Source: Pseudidiomarina homiensis (GTDB lineage: Bacteria > Pseudomonadota > Gammaproteobacteria > Enterobacterales > Alteromonadaceae). From it: DNA of 64,000 bases. The DNA is taken from contig NZ_PIPX01000002.1 in NCBI RefSeq assembly GCF_003987225.1, forward strand, positions 124,001-188,000, written 5' to 3'. Shown in pieces: positions 1-8,740 of this stretch. The position numbers and the translations under genes were made by a program. Numbering within the stretch: the stretch's first letter is position 1; each line of letters begins with the position of its first letter. The notes beneath the pieces were generated by a model. The model searched no databases and was not told the DNA's origin. It was given only the letters and a program-made list of their open reading frames with translations.

Positions 1-924
1 GTTCGCCGCTAAAAATTCGGTAGCGTAGCCGTTGCTCATCAGCACTTGCTGTTGAGCGTCATAGAGAATAAAGCCGCGGACAATGGGATTGTCAGCTTCA
101 AAGCGCGTGGTATCGAGTTCCAGCAAGCGACTTAGGGTGGCGTCATCTTGAGCGGCGACAAAGCGCTGTTGCATTTGCTCTGCAGTATTGCGCTGCACAT
201 TCAATGTTTCATCGATCATTTGGGCGATGAGTTCAATTTTGGTTTCGGCTTTTTCGCTTTGGGTTTTCAACTCGTACAAACTGAGTGAATACCAGATGCT
301 AACCCCAATAATTGTCATCAAAATAATGACAATTTGCGAGCGAGTCCTTGGTACGTATGTCTCACGGTAGGTGCGCAAGAGTATGGCTAGGGCGGTAGCG
401 CCGAGCAGGACGAGTACCGAAATCAGACTAAGTGCAATGAAGTTGGCTTGCTTGAAGCCGATGACGCTATCGCTGAACAGACCCCAAACGGATAATTGCG
501 TGAACAGAAAGATAAGAATTGAGCTGCCAATACCGAAACGCCATAAACCACGGCCCAAAACGCTGGTTGGTTTCACAAAAAACAGCAGAGCAGTACCGCA
601 GAGTAAGAGCGCAACATAGGTTAGTGGAAGTGCAATAAGCCGCATGTTGCCTTGCACTTCAACCATCCAAGCCACTGCAGCAAGTACCGTTAATAATCCA
701 ATACCTGCAAGCCAAGTGCCCCATTTTGAGCGGTACAGCAATGCATAGAGGCCTAACCCGACGATACTCGAGGAGTAGATTAACGACTGTGGCACTACGG
801 CCATGAGCAATTCGTTCTGGTACAGGAGTAACTCGATCGCTCCAATAATGCCCGTTGCCACAAATAAGGCGGCAACTGCGACAACAAATTTTCTGGCAGC
901 GCTGGAGCTCACTCGATGAAACAT
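1..924 (-). CDS. Multi-pass membrane sensor protein, N-terminal part (cut by window edge)
   Basis: An open frame of 308 codons runs from an ATG at 922-924 on the minus strand to the window edge with no stop. The visible part has about seven to eight hydrophobic segments in its first 210 residues (it begins MFHRVSSSAARKFVV), followed by a soluble stretch rich in Gln and Glu (about residues 225-308) that looks like an extracytoplasmic or linker sensory region. This arrangement is common at the N-terminus of sensor kinases and of GGDEF/EAL proteins; the output domain lies outside the window, so the class cannot be decided. It is divergent from the efflux genes, with a 258-bp shared upstream region. 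Confidence is high that it is a real gene and low for function. Confidence 0.7.
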   Translation of the reverse strand, partial: MFHRVSSSAARKFVVAVAALFVATGIIGAIELLLYQNELLMAVVPQSLIYSSSIVGLGLYALLYRSKWGTWLAGIGLLTVLAAVAWMVEVQGNMRLIALPLTYVALLLCGTALLFFVKPTSVLGRGLWRFGIGSSILIFLFTQLSVWGLFSDSVIGFKQANFIALSLISVLVLLGATALAILLRTYRETYVPRTRSQIVIILMTIIGVSIWYSLSLYELKTQSEKAETKIELIAQMIDETLNVQRNTAEQMQQRFVAAQDDATLSRLLELDTTRFEADNPIVRGFILYDAQQQVLMSNGYATEFLAAN

Positions 925-1069
925 CGCATCATTCTTCTTATTTTAGGATCAAACTTGCACGTGTGCGTTAAGAATGATTCGTAATTGACCTGAAGCCAGC
1001 ATACATAACTTTAATACTTGTGTAGACAGCTTTTATGATTTTTTTCAGTGGTTGAACCAGCCTAGACTT

Positions 1070-1093
1070 TTATTTTAGAAGTGTCTAAAATAA
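1070..1093. promoter_or_regulatory. Perfect inverted repeat, probable operator of the efflux operon
   Basis: Two 10-bp arms, TTATTTTAGA and TCTAAAATAA, are separated by AGTG and lie 90 bp before the membrane fusion protein gene. A similar core (TTTAGA-N-GTGTCT) occurs in the cpxR-like promoter at 10170-10181. It is most simply a regulator binding site; the regulator is not known. The rest of the 925-1182 region is A+T-rich and shows no gene. Confidence 0.5.
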
Positions 1094-1182
1094 GATAAAT
1101 CTGAATTAATAACTACACTCAAAGTCTGCTGACAAAAACATTGAGCTAACGCTTTGAATTCTTGTAGGTTGAGGAACGAATA

Positions 1183-2151
1183 ATGACTTTACGACACTAC
1201 GCAACTTGGGCTCTTGGTTTTGCTGTGATGAGCTTAATGGTTCTTCCTTCCACCGCGAATGCGGCGACGGCCACGGCACAACAGAAAAACTTAGCGGATA
1301 TTTTGCAATTGCAAGGTGTGGTTGAAGCGACCAACGCAGCCACCGTCTCAGCGCAAGTATCGGGCCGTGTCGAACGGGTGTTGGTTGAAGTCGGTGACGA
1401 AGTTCCTGCGGGTGCCACGATTGTAACCATTACTTCAGTCGATCAGTATCAAGCGTTAACGCAGGCAGAGTCGCAATTGGCTGCCGCAAACGCCAACTTG
1501 ACCGCAGCTCAACAAGATTATGACCGCGTGGTGCGGCTGGTTGAACAGAAGCTCTTGCCGACGGCGGAACGCGATCGTGTGCAAGCCAGCTTGGATAGCG
1601 CTAAAGCCCAACAACGTTCGGCTAAAGCCGCAGTCGCCCGAGCGCAAGAGCAGCTTTCCTACACTGAAGTTAAAGCGCCTTATGGTGGCGTGGTGAGCGC
1701 GCGATTGGTTGAGCCGGGGGAGCTGGTGCAGCCAGGAACGCCGTTGATGAGCGGCTTTGACCCAGCTGAGTTGCGTATTCACGTTGACTTGCCAGCGCGC
1801 TATGCCGCCGCGGCAAAACAGTTTGCTTGGGCGCGAGTTGCCGGTATTGAACCCGCAGCATTTCAAGTATTTCCGACTGCGGACCAACAAACCGGTACTC
1901 AGCGTGTGCGTCTGAACCTCCCTGCGGATACCGACTTTTTGCCGGGGCAATGGCAATCCGTAACGGTGAAGGTAGGCGAACATCAGGGGGTAGTGATCCC
2001 GTTTGCAGCCATTTATCGGCAAGGTGAATTGACCATGGTCAAAATGGCTGATGACAGCTGGCGTGCGGTGCGTCTGGGTGGGCGTTACGGCGATGACGTT
2101 GAAGTTGTGAGCGGTTTAGCGGCGGATGAGGTGGTGAGCTATGGCGAATAA
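1183..2151 (+). CDS. RND efflux periplasmic adaptor (HlyD/MFP family)
   Basis: The 322-aa protein begins with a signal peptide (residues 1-27, ending ANA). Then come a barrel-sandwich (lipoyl) half, an alpha-helical hairpin rich in Ala and Gln (about residues 75-150) and the second lipoyl half (about 155-190, YTEVKAPYGGVVSARLVEPG), followed by a beta-barrel. This is the order of the membrane fusion proteins that bridge an inner-membrane RND pump to an outer-membrane channel. The gene overlaps the pump gene by 11 bp, so the two are translated together. No TolC-like gene is adjacent, so a shared outer-membrane channel is probable. The substrate cannot be read from sequence. Confidence 0.9.
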   Translation: MTLRHYATWALGFAVMSLMVLPSTANAATATAQQKNLADILQLQGVVEATNAATVSAQVSGRVERVLVEVGDEVPAGATIVTITSVDQYQALTQAESQLAAANANLTAAQQDYDRVVRLVEQKLLPTAERDRVQASLDSAKAQQRSAKAAVARAQEQLSYTEVKAPYGGVVSARLVEPGELVQPGTPLMSGFDPAELRIHVDLPARYAAAAKQFAWARVAGIEPAAFQVFPTADQQTGTQRVRLNLPADTDFLPGQWQSVTVKVGEHQGVVIPFAAIYRQGELTMVKMADDSWRAVRLGGRYGDDVEVVSGLAADEVVSYGE

Positions 2152-5100
2152 GATGGGTATCGCTGGGCGTTTAGCTGCATGGGGCGAGCGTTCGCAGATT
2201 ACACCGCTGCTCGCTGTATTTGGATTATTGCTGGGCTTGATGGCCGCCATGATCACCCCGCGCGAAGAGGAACCGCAAATTGACGTGACCATGGCTGATG
2301 TCATGGTCGCCTTTCCTGGTGCCCGCGCCGAGCAGGTAGAGCAGCAACTGGCTACACCGTTAGAGCAACATTTTGCTCGCATGCAGGGAATTGAACACAT
2401 TTATTCGGTAGCGCAGGCTGGTCAGGCCTTGATCACGGTACAGTTTGAAGTAGGGGTACCGCGTGATAAAGCTCTGGTGGAACTGTTTGATACCTTGGCG
2501 TCATGGCGGCAACAGCATCCGCAGACCAGTCAGCCGCTGGTAAAAGCACGTGGCATTGATGACGTGCCAATCCTCGGGTTAACCCTGACCTCCAGCGAAC
2601 TCGACTTGAAAGCTGTCGCTGACACCCTGCGCGCGCCGCTGCAAAATGTTGCCGGTGTACGCGATGTTGAAGTGATTGGTGCGGAGCCGGAGCAAATCGG
2701 CGTTACCTTAGATAGTACGGCGCTGGAACAGCTTGGCCTTGATTTCAATCGCGTGGCGCAGGCGCTGCAAAGTCAAAATGCCAGTGCGCAAGCGGGTTAT
2801 CGTTTGCAACAGGGGCAACAGCTGGCCATTCAAGCCGGTGGCTTTATTGAGAGTGAACAACAACTGCGCGAACTTGTGGTTGCCGTAGTCGATGGCCGCC
2901 CAGTTCGTTTAGAGCAAGTCGCAACCATTACTGCGGGCGCGAATAAAGCATCACGTTATGTATGGTCACGGGCTAAAAACGGCAGCGTTGAGCCTGCAGT
3001 GACCATGACGATTACCAAGAAAGCGGGTGAAAACGCAGTTGACGTGGCTGCACGAGTGCTCGAGCGACTGGACACGCTTGAAGCGCAGTGGTTACCACCT
3101 GCCCTTACTGTCGAAGTTACGCGTAACTACGGACAAACCGCCGATGATAAAGCCTCAAAACTGATCCAGAAACTCATTTTTGCGACCATTTCAGTGGTGG
3201 CCTTGGTGTTGTTCACGCTGGGTAAACGCGAAGCTGTCGTGGTCGGTAGCGCAGTCGTGCTGACGCTTGCGACCACGTTGTTTGCGTCGTGGGCTTGGGG
3301 TTTTACTTTAAACCGCGTATCGCTATTCGCATTGATCTTCTCGATTGGTATTTTGGTCGATGACGCCATTGTCGTGGTCGAAAATATTCATCGCCATTTA
3401 GGTATGGGTAAGTCACTCAAAGAAGCCATACCACCGGCGGTAGATGAAGTCGGTGGGCCGACCATTTTGGCCACGTTCACGGTCATTGCCGCACTTTTGC
3501 CGATGGCGTTTGTGAGTGGTTTGATGGGGCCGTACATGAGCCCGATCCCGATCAATGCCTCCATGGGGATGTTGCTGTCGCTGATTATAGCCCTAACGGT
3601 AACGCCGTGGCTGGCGCGCCATGTGTTGAAAGACTCTGGGCATCAGCACGACGCGGGTGAAAAGGCTGATGGACGTCTGCAGCGCTTGTTTGAACGCATC
3701 ATGCGGCCGTTACTAGAGAGCCGTAAAAAGCGCTATTTCATGGGCTTTGGCTTAATTATTCTGATTGTTGCGATGCTTGGTCTCGCTGTCGTCCAAGCGG
3801 TGGTGATGAAGATGCTGCCGTTTGATAACAAGAGTGAGATCAAGCTGGTGCTAGACATGCCTGAGGACACTAGTCTTGAGCAAACCAATAAAGTTTTGCT
3901 GGCATTAGCTGAAAAGTTAGACGAGGTGCCTGAGGTTACGGCCACCCAAATCTATGCTGGAACCGCTTCACCGATTGGCTTTAATGGTTTGGTGCGGCAG
4001 TACTACTTGCGCAGCGCCCCGTATCAAGGTGATATTCAAGTGACGTTGGCGGACAAAGCGAATCGCGATCGCGCAAGTCACGCTGTTGCTCTCGCGATCC
4101 GGCCGCTACTGACGCCGATTGCTGAAGCTGCCGGTGGTACTTTAAAAGTGGTGGAAGTTCCACCTGGGCCACCGGTGCTCGCGCCTATTGTGGCAGAAGT
4201 TTATGGTCCCTCTGCGCGTGAGCGTGAAGCGGCAGCGCAGCGAGTGTTAGCTCAGCTCGAGCAAACCGACGGCGTAGTTGATGTCGACAGCACTCTAGTT
4301 GCGGATGGCGTGGAAGAAATCTGGCAGATCAATAATGCTCGAGCAACACAACTTGGGGTAAGCCCCGCTCAGGCGGTGCAGGTACTACAAATGGCCTTGA
4401 GCGGCATGCCGGTCACCTACTTAGCCACTGGCGACGAATTACAGCCGATGCCCGTGCAACTGTTTTTGCCGGCCGAGTGGCAAGGACAACTGGCGCAGCT
4501 CGAGAGTTTGACGGTGACCAATCAACAAGGCCAAGCGGTGCCCTTGAGTGCCTTTATCGAACGCGTCACGGTGCCATTACAACAGCCGCGTTATCACAAG
4601 GATCTACGCCCGGTAGTCTACGTGACGGCAGACATGGCCGGTGAGCTTGATTCGCCATTGTATGGGTTGTTTGCCGCTGCAGGGCACATTGACTTGCCGC
4701 AGAGTTATATCACCCAGCCCACCGAATGGGATCAAGCAGCAATCAAATGGGACGGCGAGTGGCAGATCACTTACGAAACCTTCCGTGATATGGGCTTGGC
4801 GTACGCGGTGGGTTTGTTGCTGATTTACCTACTGGTGGTTGGTCACTTCGGCAGTTATGGTACGCCATTGGTCATTATGGCGCCGATTCCGCTGACCCTG
4901 ATTGGTATTATGCCGGGTCATGCCCTGTTGGGCGCGCAGTTCACGGCGACCTCGATGATCGGCATGATTGCGCTCGCTGGGATTATTGTGCGCAACTCCA
5001 TTTTGCTGGTCGATTTTGTCCGTGAAGCGGTGGCGGCAGGCAAGCCGTTGAACGACGCTGTTATTGAAGCTGCTGCGGTGCGCACGCAACCCATTGTACT

Positions 5101-5260
5101 CACCGCTATTGCGGCGATGATGGGCGCCTTCTTTATCTTGGATGATCCGATTTTCAACGGCCTTGCTGTCAGCCTTATTTTCGGTATTGCGGTATCGACC
5201 GTGCTGACCCTCATCGTGATTCCGTTGCTGTACGCGTCCTTACTGAAACGCCGCAGTTAG
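2141..5260 (+). CDS. RND efflux transporter permease (AcrB/HAE1-like)
   Basis: This 1039-aa inner-membrane proton antiporter has the usual RND length and twofold layout: TM1 near residues 20-38, a large periplasmic loop, a block of helices at about 340-480, a second loop, and helices to the C-terminus. The proton-relay motif ILVDDAIVVVENI places two Asp at residues 407 and 408, the same numbers as in AcrB. The start ATG overlaps the end of the adaptor gene and has GAGG upstream. The branch with N-terminal PREEEPQIDV is common among uncharacterised marine RND pumps. A G+C-rich hairpin follows the stop codon. Family is sure; substrate is unknown. Confidence 0.92.
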   Translation: MANKMGIAGRLAAWGERSQITPLLAVFGLLLGLMAAMITPREEEPQIDVTMADVMVAFPGARAEQVEQQLATPLEQHFARMQGIEHIYSVAQAGQALITVQFEVGVPRDKALVELFDTLASWRQQHPQTSQPLVKARGIDDVPILGLTLTSSELDLKAVADTLRAPLQNVAGVRDVEVIGAEPEQIGVTLDSTALEQLGLDFNRVAQALQSQNASAQAGYRLQQGQQLAIQAGGFIESEQQLRELVVAVVDGRPVRLEQVATITAGANKASRYVWSRAKNGSVEPAVTMTITKKAGENAVDVAARVLERLDTLEAQWLPPALTVEVTRNYGQTADDKASKLIQKLIFATISVVALVLFTLGKREAVVVGSAVVLTLATTLFASWAWGFTLNRVSLFALIFSIGILVDDAIVVVENIHRHLGMGKSLKEAIPPAVDEVGGPTILATFTVIAALLPMAFVSGLMGPYMSPIPINASMGMLLSLIIALTVTPWLARHVLKDSGHQHDAGEKADGRLQRLFERIMRPLLESRKKRYFMGFGLIILIVAMLGLAVVQAVVMKMLPFDNKSEIKLVLDMPEDTSLEQTNKVLLALAEKLDEVPEVTATQIYAGTASPIGFNGLVRQYYLRSAPYQGDIQVTLADKANRDRASHAVALAIRPLLTPIAEAAGGTLKVVEVPPGPPVLAPIVAEVYGPSAREREAAAQRVLAQLEQTDGVVDVDSTLVADGVEEIWQINNARATQLGVSPAQAVQVLQMALSGMPVTYLATGDELQPMPVQLFLPAEWQGQLAQLESLTVTNQQGQAVPLSAFIERVTVPLQQPRYHKDLRPVVYVTADMAGELDSPLYGLFAAAGHIDLPQSYITQPTEWDQAAIKWDGEWQITYETFRDMGLAYAVGLLLIYLLVVGHFGSYGTPLVIMAPIPLTLIGIMPGHALLGAQFTATSMIGMIALAGIIVRNSILLVDFVREAVAAGKPLNDAVIEAAAVRTQPIVLTAIAAMMGAFFILDDPIFNGLAVSLIFGIAVSTVLTLIVIPLLYASLLKRRS

Positions 5261-5272
5261 CAACAGCTCTTC

Positions 5273-5301
5273 CTGCGGCGATCGCTCAGTGGTCGCCGCA
5301 G
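5273..5301 (+). terminator. Hairpin after the RND operon, weak terminator
   Basis: CTGCGGCGA and TCGCCGCAG pair perfectly around an 11-base loop just after the RND stop codon. The following bases (CCTTCCTA) are not a real T-run, so factor-independent termination is uncertain. Confidence 0.4.
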
Positions 5302-5314
5302 CCTTCCTAAACGA

Positions 5315-5331
5315 TGCACTATCATGGTGCA
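5315..5331. promoter_or_regulatory. NtrC binding site 1 upstream of glnA
   Basis: TGCACTATCATGGTGCA is a near-perfect dyad matching the enterobacterial NtrC consensus TGCAC-N7-GTGCA. It lies about 150 bp before the sigma-54 promoter, the usual distance for an enhancer. Confidence 0.85.
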
Positions 5332-5337
5332 GGTTTA

Positions 5338-5354
5338 TGCACTATAATGGTGCA
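5338..5354. promoter_or_regulatory. NtrC binding site 2 upstream of glnA
   Basis: TGCACTATAATGGTGCA is a second NtrC-type dyad, 23 bp centre to centre from the first. Paired sites about two helical turns apart are what NtrC uses as an enhancer at glnA in enteric bacteria. Confidence 0.85.
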
Positions 5355-5458
5355 AAATCCAACAAAACAGCACCAAGCCACTGCTACAAACGCAGCAAAA
5401 ATTGAAAATAGTGCTAAGTTTAATCATAACTAACTGAATTTGTTGCTGTTCGTAAAAG

Positions 5459-5475
5459 TTGGCATACAGCTTGCA
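5459..5475 (+). promoter_or_regulatory. Sigma-54 promoter of glnA
   Basis: TTGGCATACAGCTTGCA has GG and GC elements separated by 10 bp, as needed for -24/-12 recognition by RpoN. It predicts a start of transcription near 5486, about 65 bases before the glnA ATG. Together with the two NtrC boxes it forms a complete NtrC/RpoN promoter. Confidence 0.85.
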
Positions 5476-5552
5476 GTCTCTCAACGAACAGCAAACGGCA
5501 ACTAGCCAACAGCACTTTTTGTTTTATCGATTAACGACCATTGGAGCAAACC

Positions 5553-6965
5553 ATGTCGACACCACAAGACGTAATGCAATTTATTGAAGAAAACGAAGTG
5601 AAATTCGTCGATTTGCGCTTTACCGATACCAAAGGTAAAGAGCAACACGTCACCATTCCGGTGTCGCAAATCAACGAAGATTTCTTTGAAGAAGGCAAAA
5701 TGTTCGATGGTTCGTCGATCAGTGGCTGGAAAGGTATCAACGAATCAGACATGGTACTGATGCCAGACTGTTCGTCGATTGTTCTTGACCCATTCTCAAA
5801 TGTACAAACCATGAACGTGGTGTGTGACATTCTTGAGCCGGACACGATGCAAGGCTACGATCGTGACCCACGTTCGATTGCCCGCCGTGCCGAAGCTTTC
5901 TTGCAAAGCGCTGGAATTGCGGACACCGCATTATTTGGCCCAGAGCCAGAGTTCTTCTTGTTTAACGATGTACGCTTCCACACCGACATGAGCGGCTCGT
6001 TCTACAAAATTGAAGCTGAAGAAGCAAAATGGAACTCAGGTAAAGAATACGCTGACGGTAACCTCGCTCACCGCCCAGGCGTGAAAGGTGGTTACTTCCC
6101 AGTGCCGCCAGTAGACTCTGCGCATGATATTCGTAGCACGATGTGTGAAGTGATGGAAGATATGGGCCTTGTTGTTGAGGCGCATCACCACGAGGTGGCG
6201 ACAGCAGGTCAGAACGAAGTCGCAACCCGCTTTAACACCTTGACTAAAAAAGCTGATGAGATCCAAGTTTACAAGTACGTTGTGCACAATGTTGCGCACT
6301 CGTACGGCATGACTGCAACCTTTATGCCGAAGCCGATTGTTGGCGATAACGGTTCAGGTATGCACGTTCACATGTCATTGGGTAAAGATGGCCAAAACCT
6401 ATTCGCTGGCGACCAGTACGGCGGCTTGAGCGAAACTGCGTTGTACTACATTGGCGGTATTATCAAGCATGCCCGCGCCATTAACGCTTTTGCTAACCCA
6501 GCGACCAACTCGTACAAGCGTTTGGTCCCAGGTTTTGAAGCACCAGTAATGCTTGCTTACTCGGCACGTAACCGCTCAGCGTCGATTCGTATTCCTCTTG
6601 TGGCGAGTGCCAAAGCACGCCGCATCGAAGTACGCTTCCCTGACCCTGCGGCGAACCCATACTTGTGCTTCACGGCCTTGTTAATGGCAGGTCTCGACGG
6701 CATTAAAAACAAAATCCATCCTGGCGACGCTATGGATAAAGACTTGTATGACTTGCCAGCAGAAGAATCAAAAGAGATCCCAACCGTGTGTCACTCGCTT
6801 GAAATGGCGCTGGAAGCACTCGACAAAGATCGCGACTTCTTGAAGCAAGGCGGCGTTATGACGGATGATATGATCGACGCTTACATCGCGTTGAAGCAAA
6901 AAGAAGTCATGACCTTGAAAATGACCACGCATCCGATTGAATTTGATCTCTATTATTCAGTCTAA
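5553..6965 (+). CDS. glnA: Glutamine synthetase type I
   Basis: This 470-aa cytoplasmic enzyme makes glutamine from glutamate, ammonia and ATP and works as a dodecamer. I chose the ATG at 5553 ([10 protein letters not shown]), 10 bases after GGAG, rather than the in-frame TTG 12 bases upstream. The length agrees with the 469-aa E. coli enzyme. Visible landmarks are [12 protein letters not shown], the glutamate/metal segment [19 protein letters not shown] and the arginine-rich [10 protein letters not shown]. The loop [10 protein letters not shown] keeps the tyrosine that is adenylylated in GSI-beta enzymes, so control by GlnE is likely. It is the first gene of a glnA-DUF4124-ntrB-ntrC group and has an NtrC/sigma-54 promoter. 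Confidence 0.98.
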   Translation: MSTPQDVMQFIEENEVKFVDLRFTDTKGKEQHVTIPVSQINEDFFEEGKMFDGSSISGWKGINESDMVLMPDCSSIVLDPFSNVQTMNVVCDILEPDTMQGYDRDPRSIARRAEAFLQSAGIADTALFGPEPEFFLFNDVRFHTDMSGSFYKIEAEEAKWNSGKEYADGNLAHRPGVKGGYFPVPPVDSAHDIRSTMCEVMEDMGLVVEAHHHEVATAGQNEVATRFNTLTKKADEIQVYKYVVHNVAHSYGMTATFMPKPIVGDNGSGMHVHMSLGKDGQNLFAGDQYGGLSETALYYIGGIIKHARAINAFANPATNSYKRLVPGFEAPVMLAYSARNRSASIRIPLVASAKARRIEVRFPDPAANPYLCFTALLMAGLDGIKNKIHPGDAMDKDLYDLPAEESKEIPTVCHSLEMALEALDKDRDFLKQGGVMTDDMIDAYIALKQKEVMTLKMTTHPIEFDLYYSV

Positions 6966-7005
6966 TGCTTAGTCATTAAACCGAACGTACGACAGGAGGC
7001 CTACT

Positions 7006-7635
7006 ATGACCCGTACACCGTTTTACCTAACGCTGTTACTCGGAGTTGTCATGGTGGGCCTTTTTTGTGCGCCGAGCAGCCATGCTCAGGTGTACAAAAA
7101 GGTGCTTGAAGACGGCACCGTGGTGTATACCGATAAAAAAGAAGCTGGCGCTGAAGAAGTTCAGGTTGAGTCAGTGGTCAGCGAGTTCGAGCCGGTGAAA
7201 CGCGCTACCGACGGCGCCATCACGACCGGTACGGAAAGCGCTGATGAAGAAGGTGATGACAATGTGCAAGCCTCAATTGCCATTACCAGCCCTGCTCATG
7301 AAGCAACGATCCGCAGTAATGAAGGTATTGTTAACGTGACCTGGGCGGCACAAACCCGCAACGTCAAAGGGCGGCTAAATTACCAGCTTTGGGTCGATAA
7401 TCAATTGACCTATGAGGGGCCTTCGGCCGGCGTTACCTTGCGTGACATGAACCGCGGTGAGCATCGTCTCAGAGTGCGCCTGTTTGACGAAAGCGGAACG
7501 GAACTGGCGGTGTCGGACACATTGGTTATCTTCATTCACCAAGCTTCGATTTATAACCCTGCCCTCAATTCTGGTAACAGTTCTGGTAACAGTTCTGGTA
7601 ACGTCAACATGGGTGGTACGAGTGGCCAGAACTGA
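7006..7635 (+). CDS. DUF4124-containing periplasmic protein
   Basis: The protein has 209 residues. A signal peptide (about 1-27, ending SHA) is followed by the short DUF4124 motif (QVYKKVLEDGTVVYTDKKEAGAEEV), an acidic linker and a beta-rich domain (about 90-180) that resembles an Ig-like fold. The C-terminus is a low-complexity Asn/Ser/Gly tail made by a 12-bp tandem repeat (three near-identical copies at about 7567-7602). A strong site, CAGGAGG, precedes the ATG. It sits between glnA and ntrB, a position this family often holds in marine gammaproteobacteria, but its role in nitrogen metabolism is not established. Confidence 0.8.
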   Translation: MTRTPFYLTLLLGVVMVGLFCAPSSHAQVYKKVLEDGTVVYTDKKEAGAEEVQVESVVSEFEPVKRATDGAITTGTESADEEGDDNVQASIAITSPAHEATIRSNEGIVNVTWAAQTRNVKGRLNYQLWVDNQLTYEGPSAGVTLRDMNRGEHRLRVRLFDESGTELAVSDTLVIFIHQASIYNPALNSGNSSGNSSGNVNMGGTSGQN

Positions 7636-7636
7636 T

Positions 7637-7653
7637 TGCACCAAAATGGTGCA
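7637..7653. promoter_or_regulatory. NtrC box over the ntrB start codon
   Basis: TGCACCAAAATGGTGCA is a perfect 17-bp NtrC dyad. It contains the proposed ntrB ATG (7646-7648). In E. coli an NtrC site near glnL represses the internal ntrBC promoter; the same autoregulation is the simplest reading here. Confidence 0.8.
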
Positions 7654-8737
7654 ACCAGACTTTGACCAGTTGCTCACGGCAATTGTGCAACTCGATGCGC
7701 AGTTGCATATCCGTTATATGAATACCGCGGCTGAGACGTTACTCGACGGCAGCCGAAAACGCCTAGTAAATACTCCACTGTTTAGCCTGTTCAGTTTTAG
7801 TTCGTTAGAACCGGAAGTGCTGCGGCATGCGTTGCGTGATCAGCAAAGTGTTTCCGACAGCGATGTGACATGGGTCTTTCATGATGGCCAGCGCATCACT
7901 ATTGAGTTCATTGCGCAGCCGCTGCAAAGCGACGACGGCGCGTTACAAGTGCTGCTCGAGCTGCGACAGGTCGATCAAATACGGCGCATCAATCAGGAAA
8001 ATTCTCAGCAGCAACAGTTGCAAGCGGCACACAGTATCGTACGTGGCTTGGCCCATGAAATTAAGAATCCATTAGGTGGGTTGCGCGGTGCGGCACAACT
8101 GTTGGCCAGCGAACTCAGTGACGAAAGCTTGCACGAGTATACCGACCTAATCATGAGCCAAGCCGACCGCCTGCGAAATCTGGTGGACCGTATGCTTGGC
8201 TCCCATGAACTCCCGCAGCGTGAGACGACAAATGTGCATGCCGTGATCGAGCGTGTCATTGCGGTTGCGAAGCTAAGCGCGCCGAACAGTATTGAGTTCG
8301 TCCGCGACTATGATCCCAGCCTGCCGGAACTGAGTATGGCCGCCGATGCCATTGAGCAAGCTATTTTGAATGTGGTGATGAACGCCTGTGAAGCGCTGCA
8401 GCAAAGCGGCCAGCCAGGCAAGGTCTTTTTGCGAACGCGGGTGCTGCACCAGCAAACATTGTATGGGCAACGCTACCGCCAGTGCGCGGTGATTGAAATT
8501 CAAGACACCGGCCCTGGGGTACCTGAAGAATTGAAAGAAACCTTGTTCTACCCGATGGTAAGCGGGCGTGCCGGTGGCACCGGCTTGGGCCTGGCGATTA
8601 CCCAAAACGCAGTGCATCAACATGCCGGCAAAGTAGAGCTGCTTTCGGAAGCCGGTGATACCCGCTTCTTGTTGTACTTACCCTATATCGAGACGCGCCA
8701 AACCCAACCCCAAGTACAAGATGTAGGACAGGAGTAA
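7646..8737 (+). CDS. glnL: Nitrogen regulation sensor kinase NtrB
   Basis: NtrB phosphorylates or dephosphorylates NtrC depending on PII. From the ATG at 7646 (MVQPDFDQLLTAI) the protein has 363 aa, near the 349 of E. coli. The frame is open further upstream inside the DUF4124 gene, but that extension has no homologous look. A PAS-like domain covers about residues 8-125; the H-box GLAHEIKNPLGG, the N-box LNVVMNACEAL and a G-box region (DTGPGVPEEL, GGTGLGLAI) follow. No good ribosome site precedes the ATG and the NtrC box covers it, so the exact start is less sure; a GTG at 7613 is an alternative. Confidence 0.93.
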   Translation: MVQPDFDQLLTAIVQLDAQLHIRYMNTAAETLLDGSRKRLVNTPLFSLFSFSSLEPEVLRHALRDQQSVSDSDVTWVFHDGQRITIEFIAQPLQSDDGALQVLLELRQVDQIRRINQENSQQQQLQAAHSIVRGLAHEIKNPLGGLRGAAQLLASELSDESLHEYTDLIMSQADRLRNLVDRMLGSHELPQRETTNVHAVIERVIAVAKLSAPNSIEFVRDYDPSLPELSMAADAIEQAILNVVMNACEALQQSGQPGKVFLRTRVLHQQTLYGQRYRQCAVIEIQDTGPGVPEELKETLFYPMVSGRAGGTGLGLAITQNAVHQHAGKVELLSEAGDTRFLLYLPYIETRQTQPQVQDVGQE

Positions 8738-8740
8738 GGC

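Noticed and set aside
188-619. Two plus-strand open frames near the left edge
   Set aside because: They lie opposite an uninterrupted minus-strand membrane protein frame that continues out of the window and has clear helix structure.
1456-2022. Minus-strand 188-codon open frame inside the adaptor gene
   Set aside because: No signal, no motif; the plus-strand adaptor has full domain structure.
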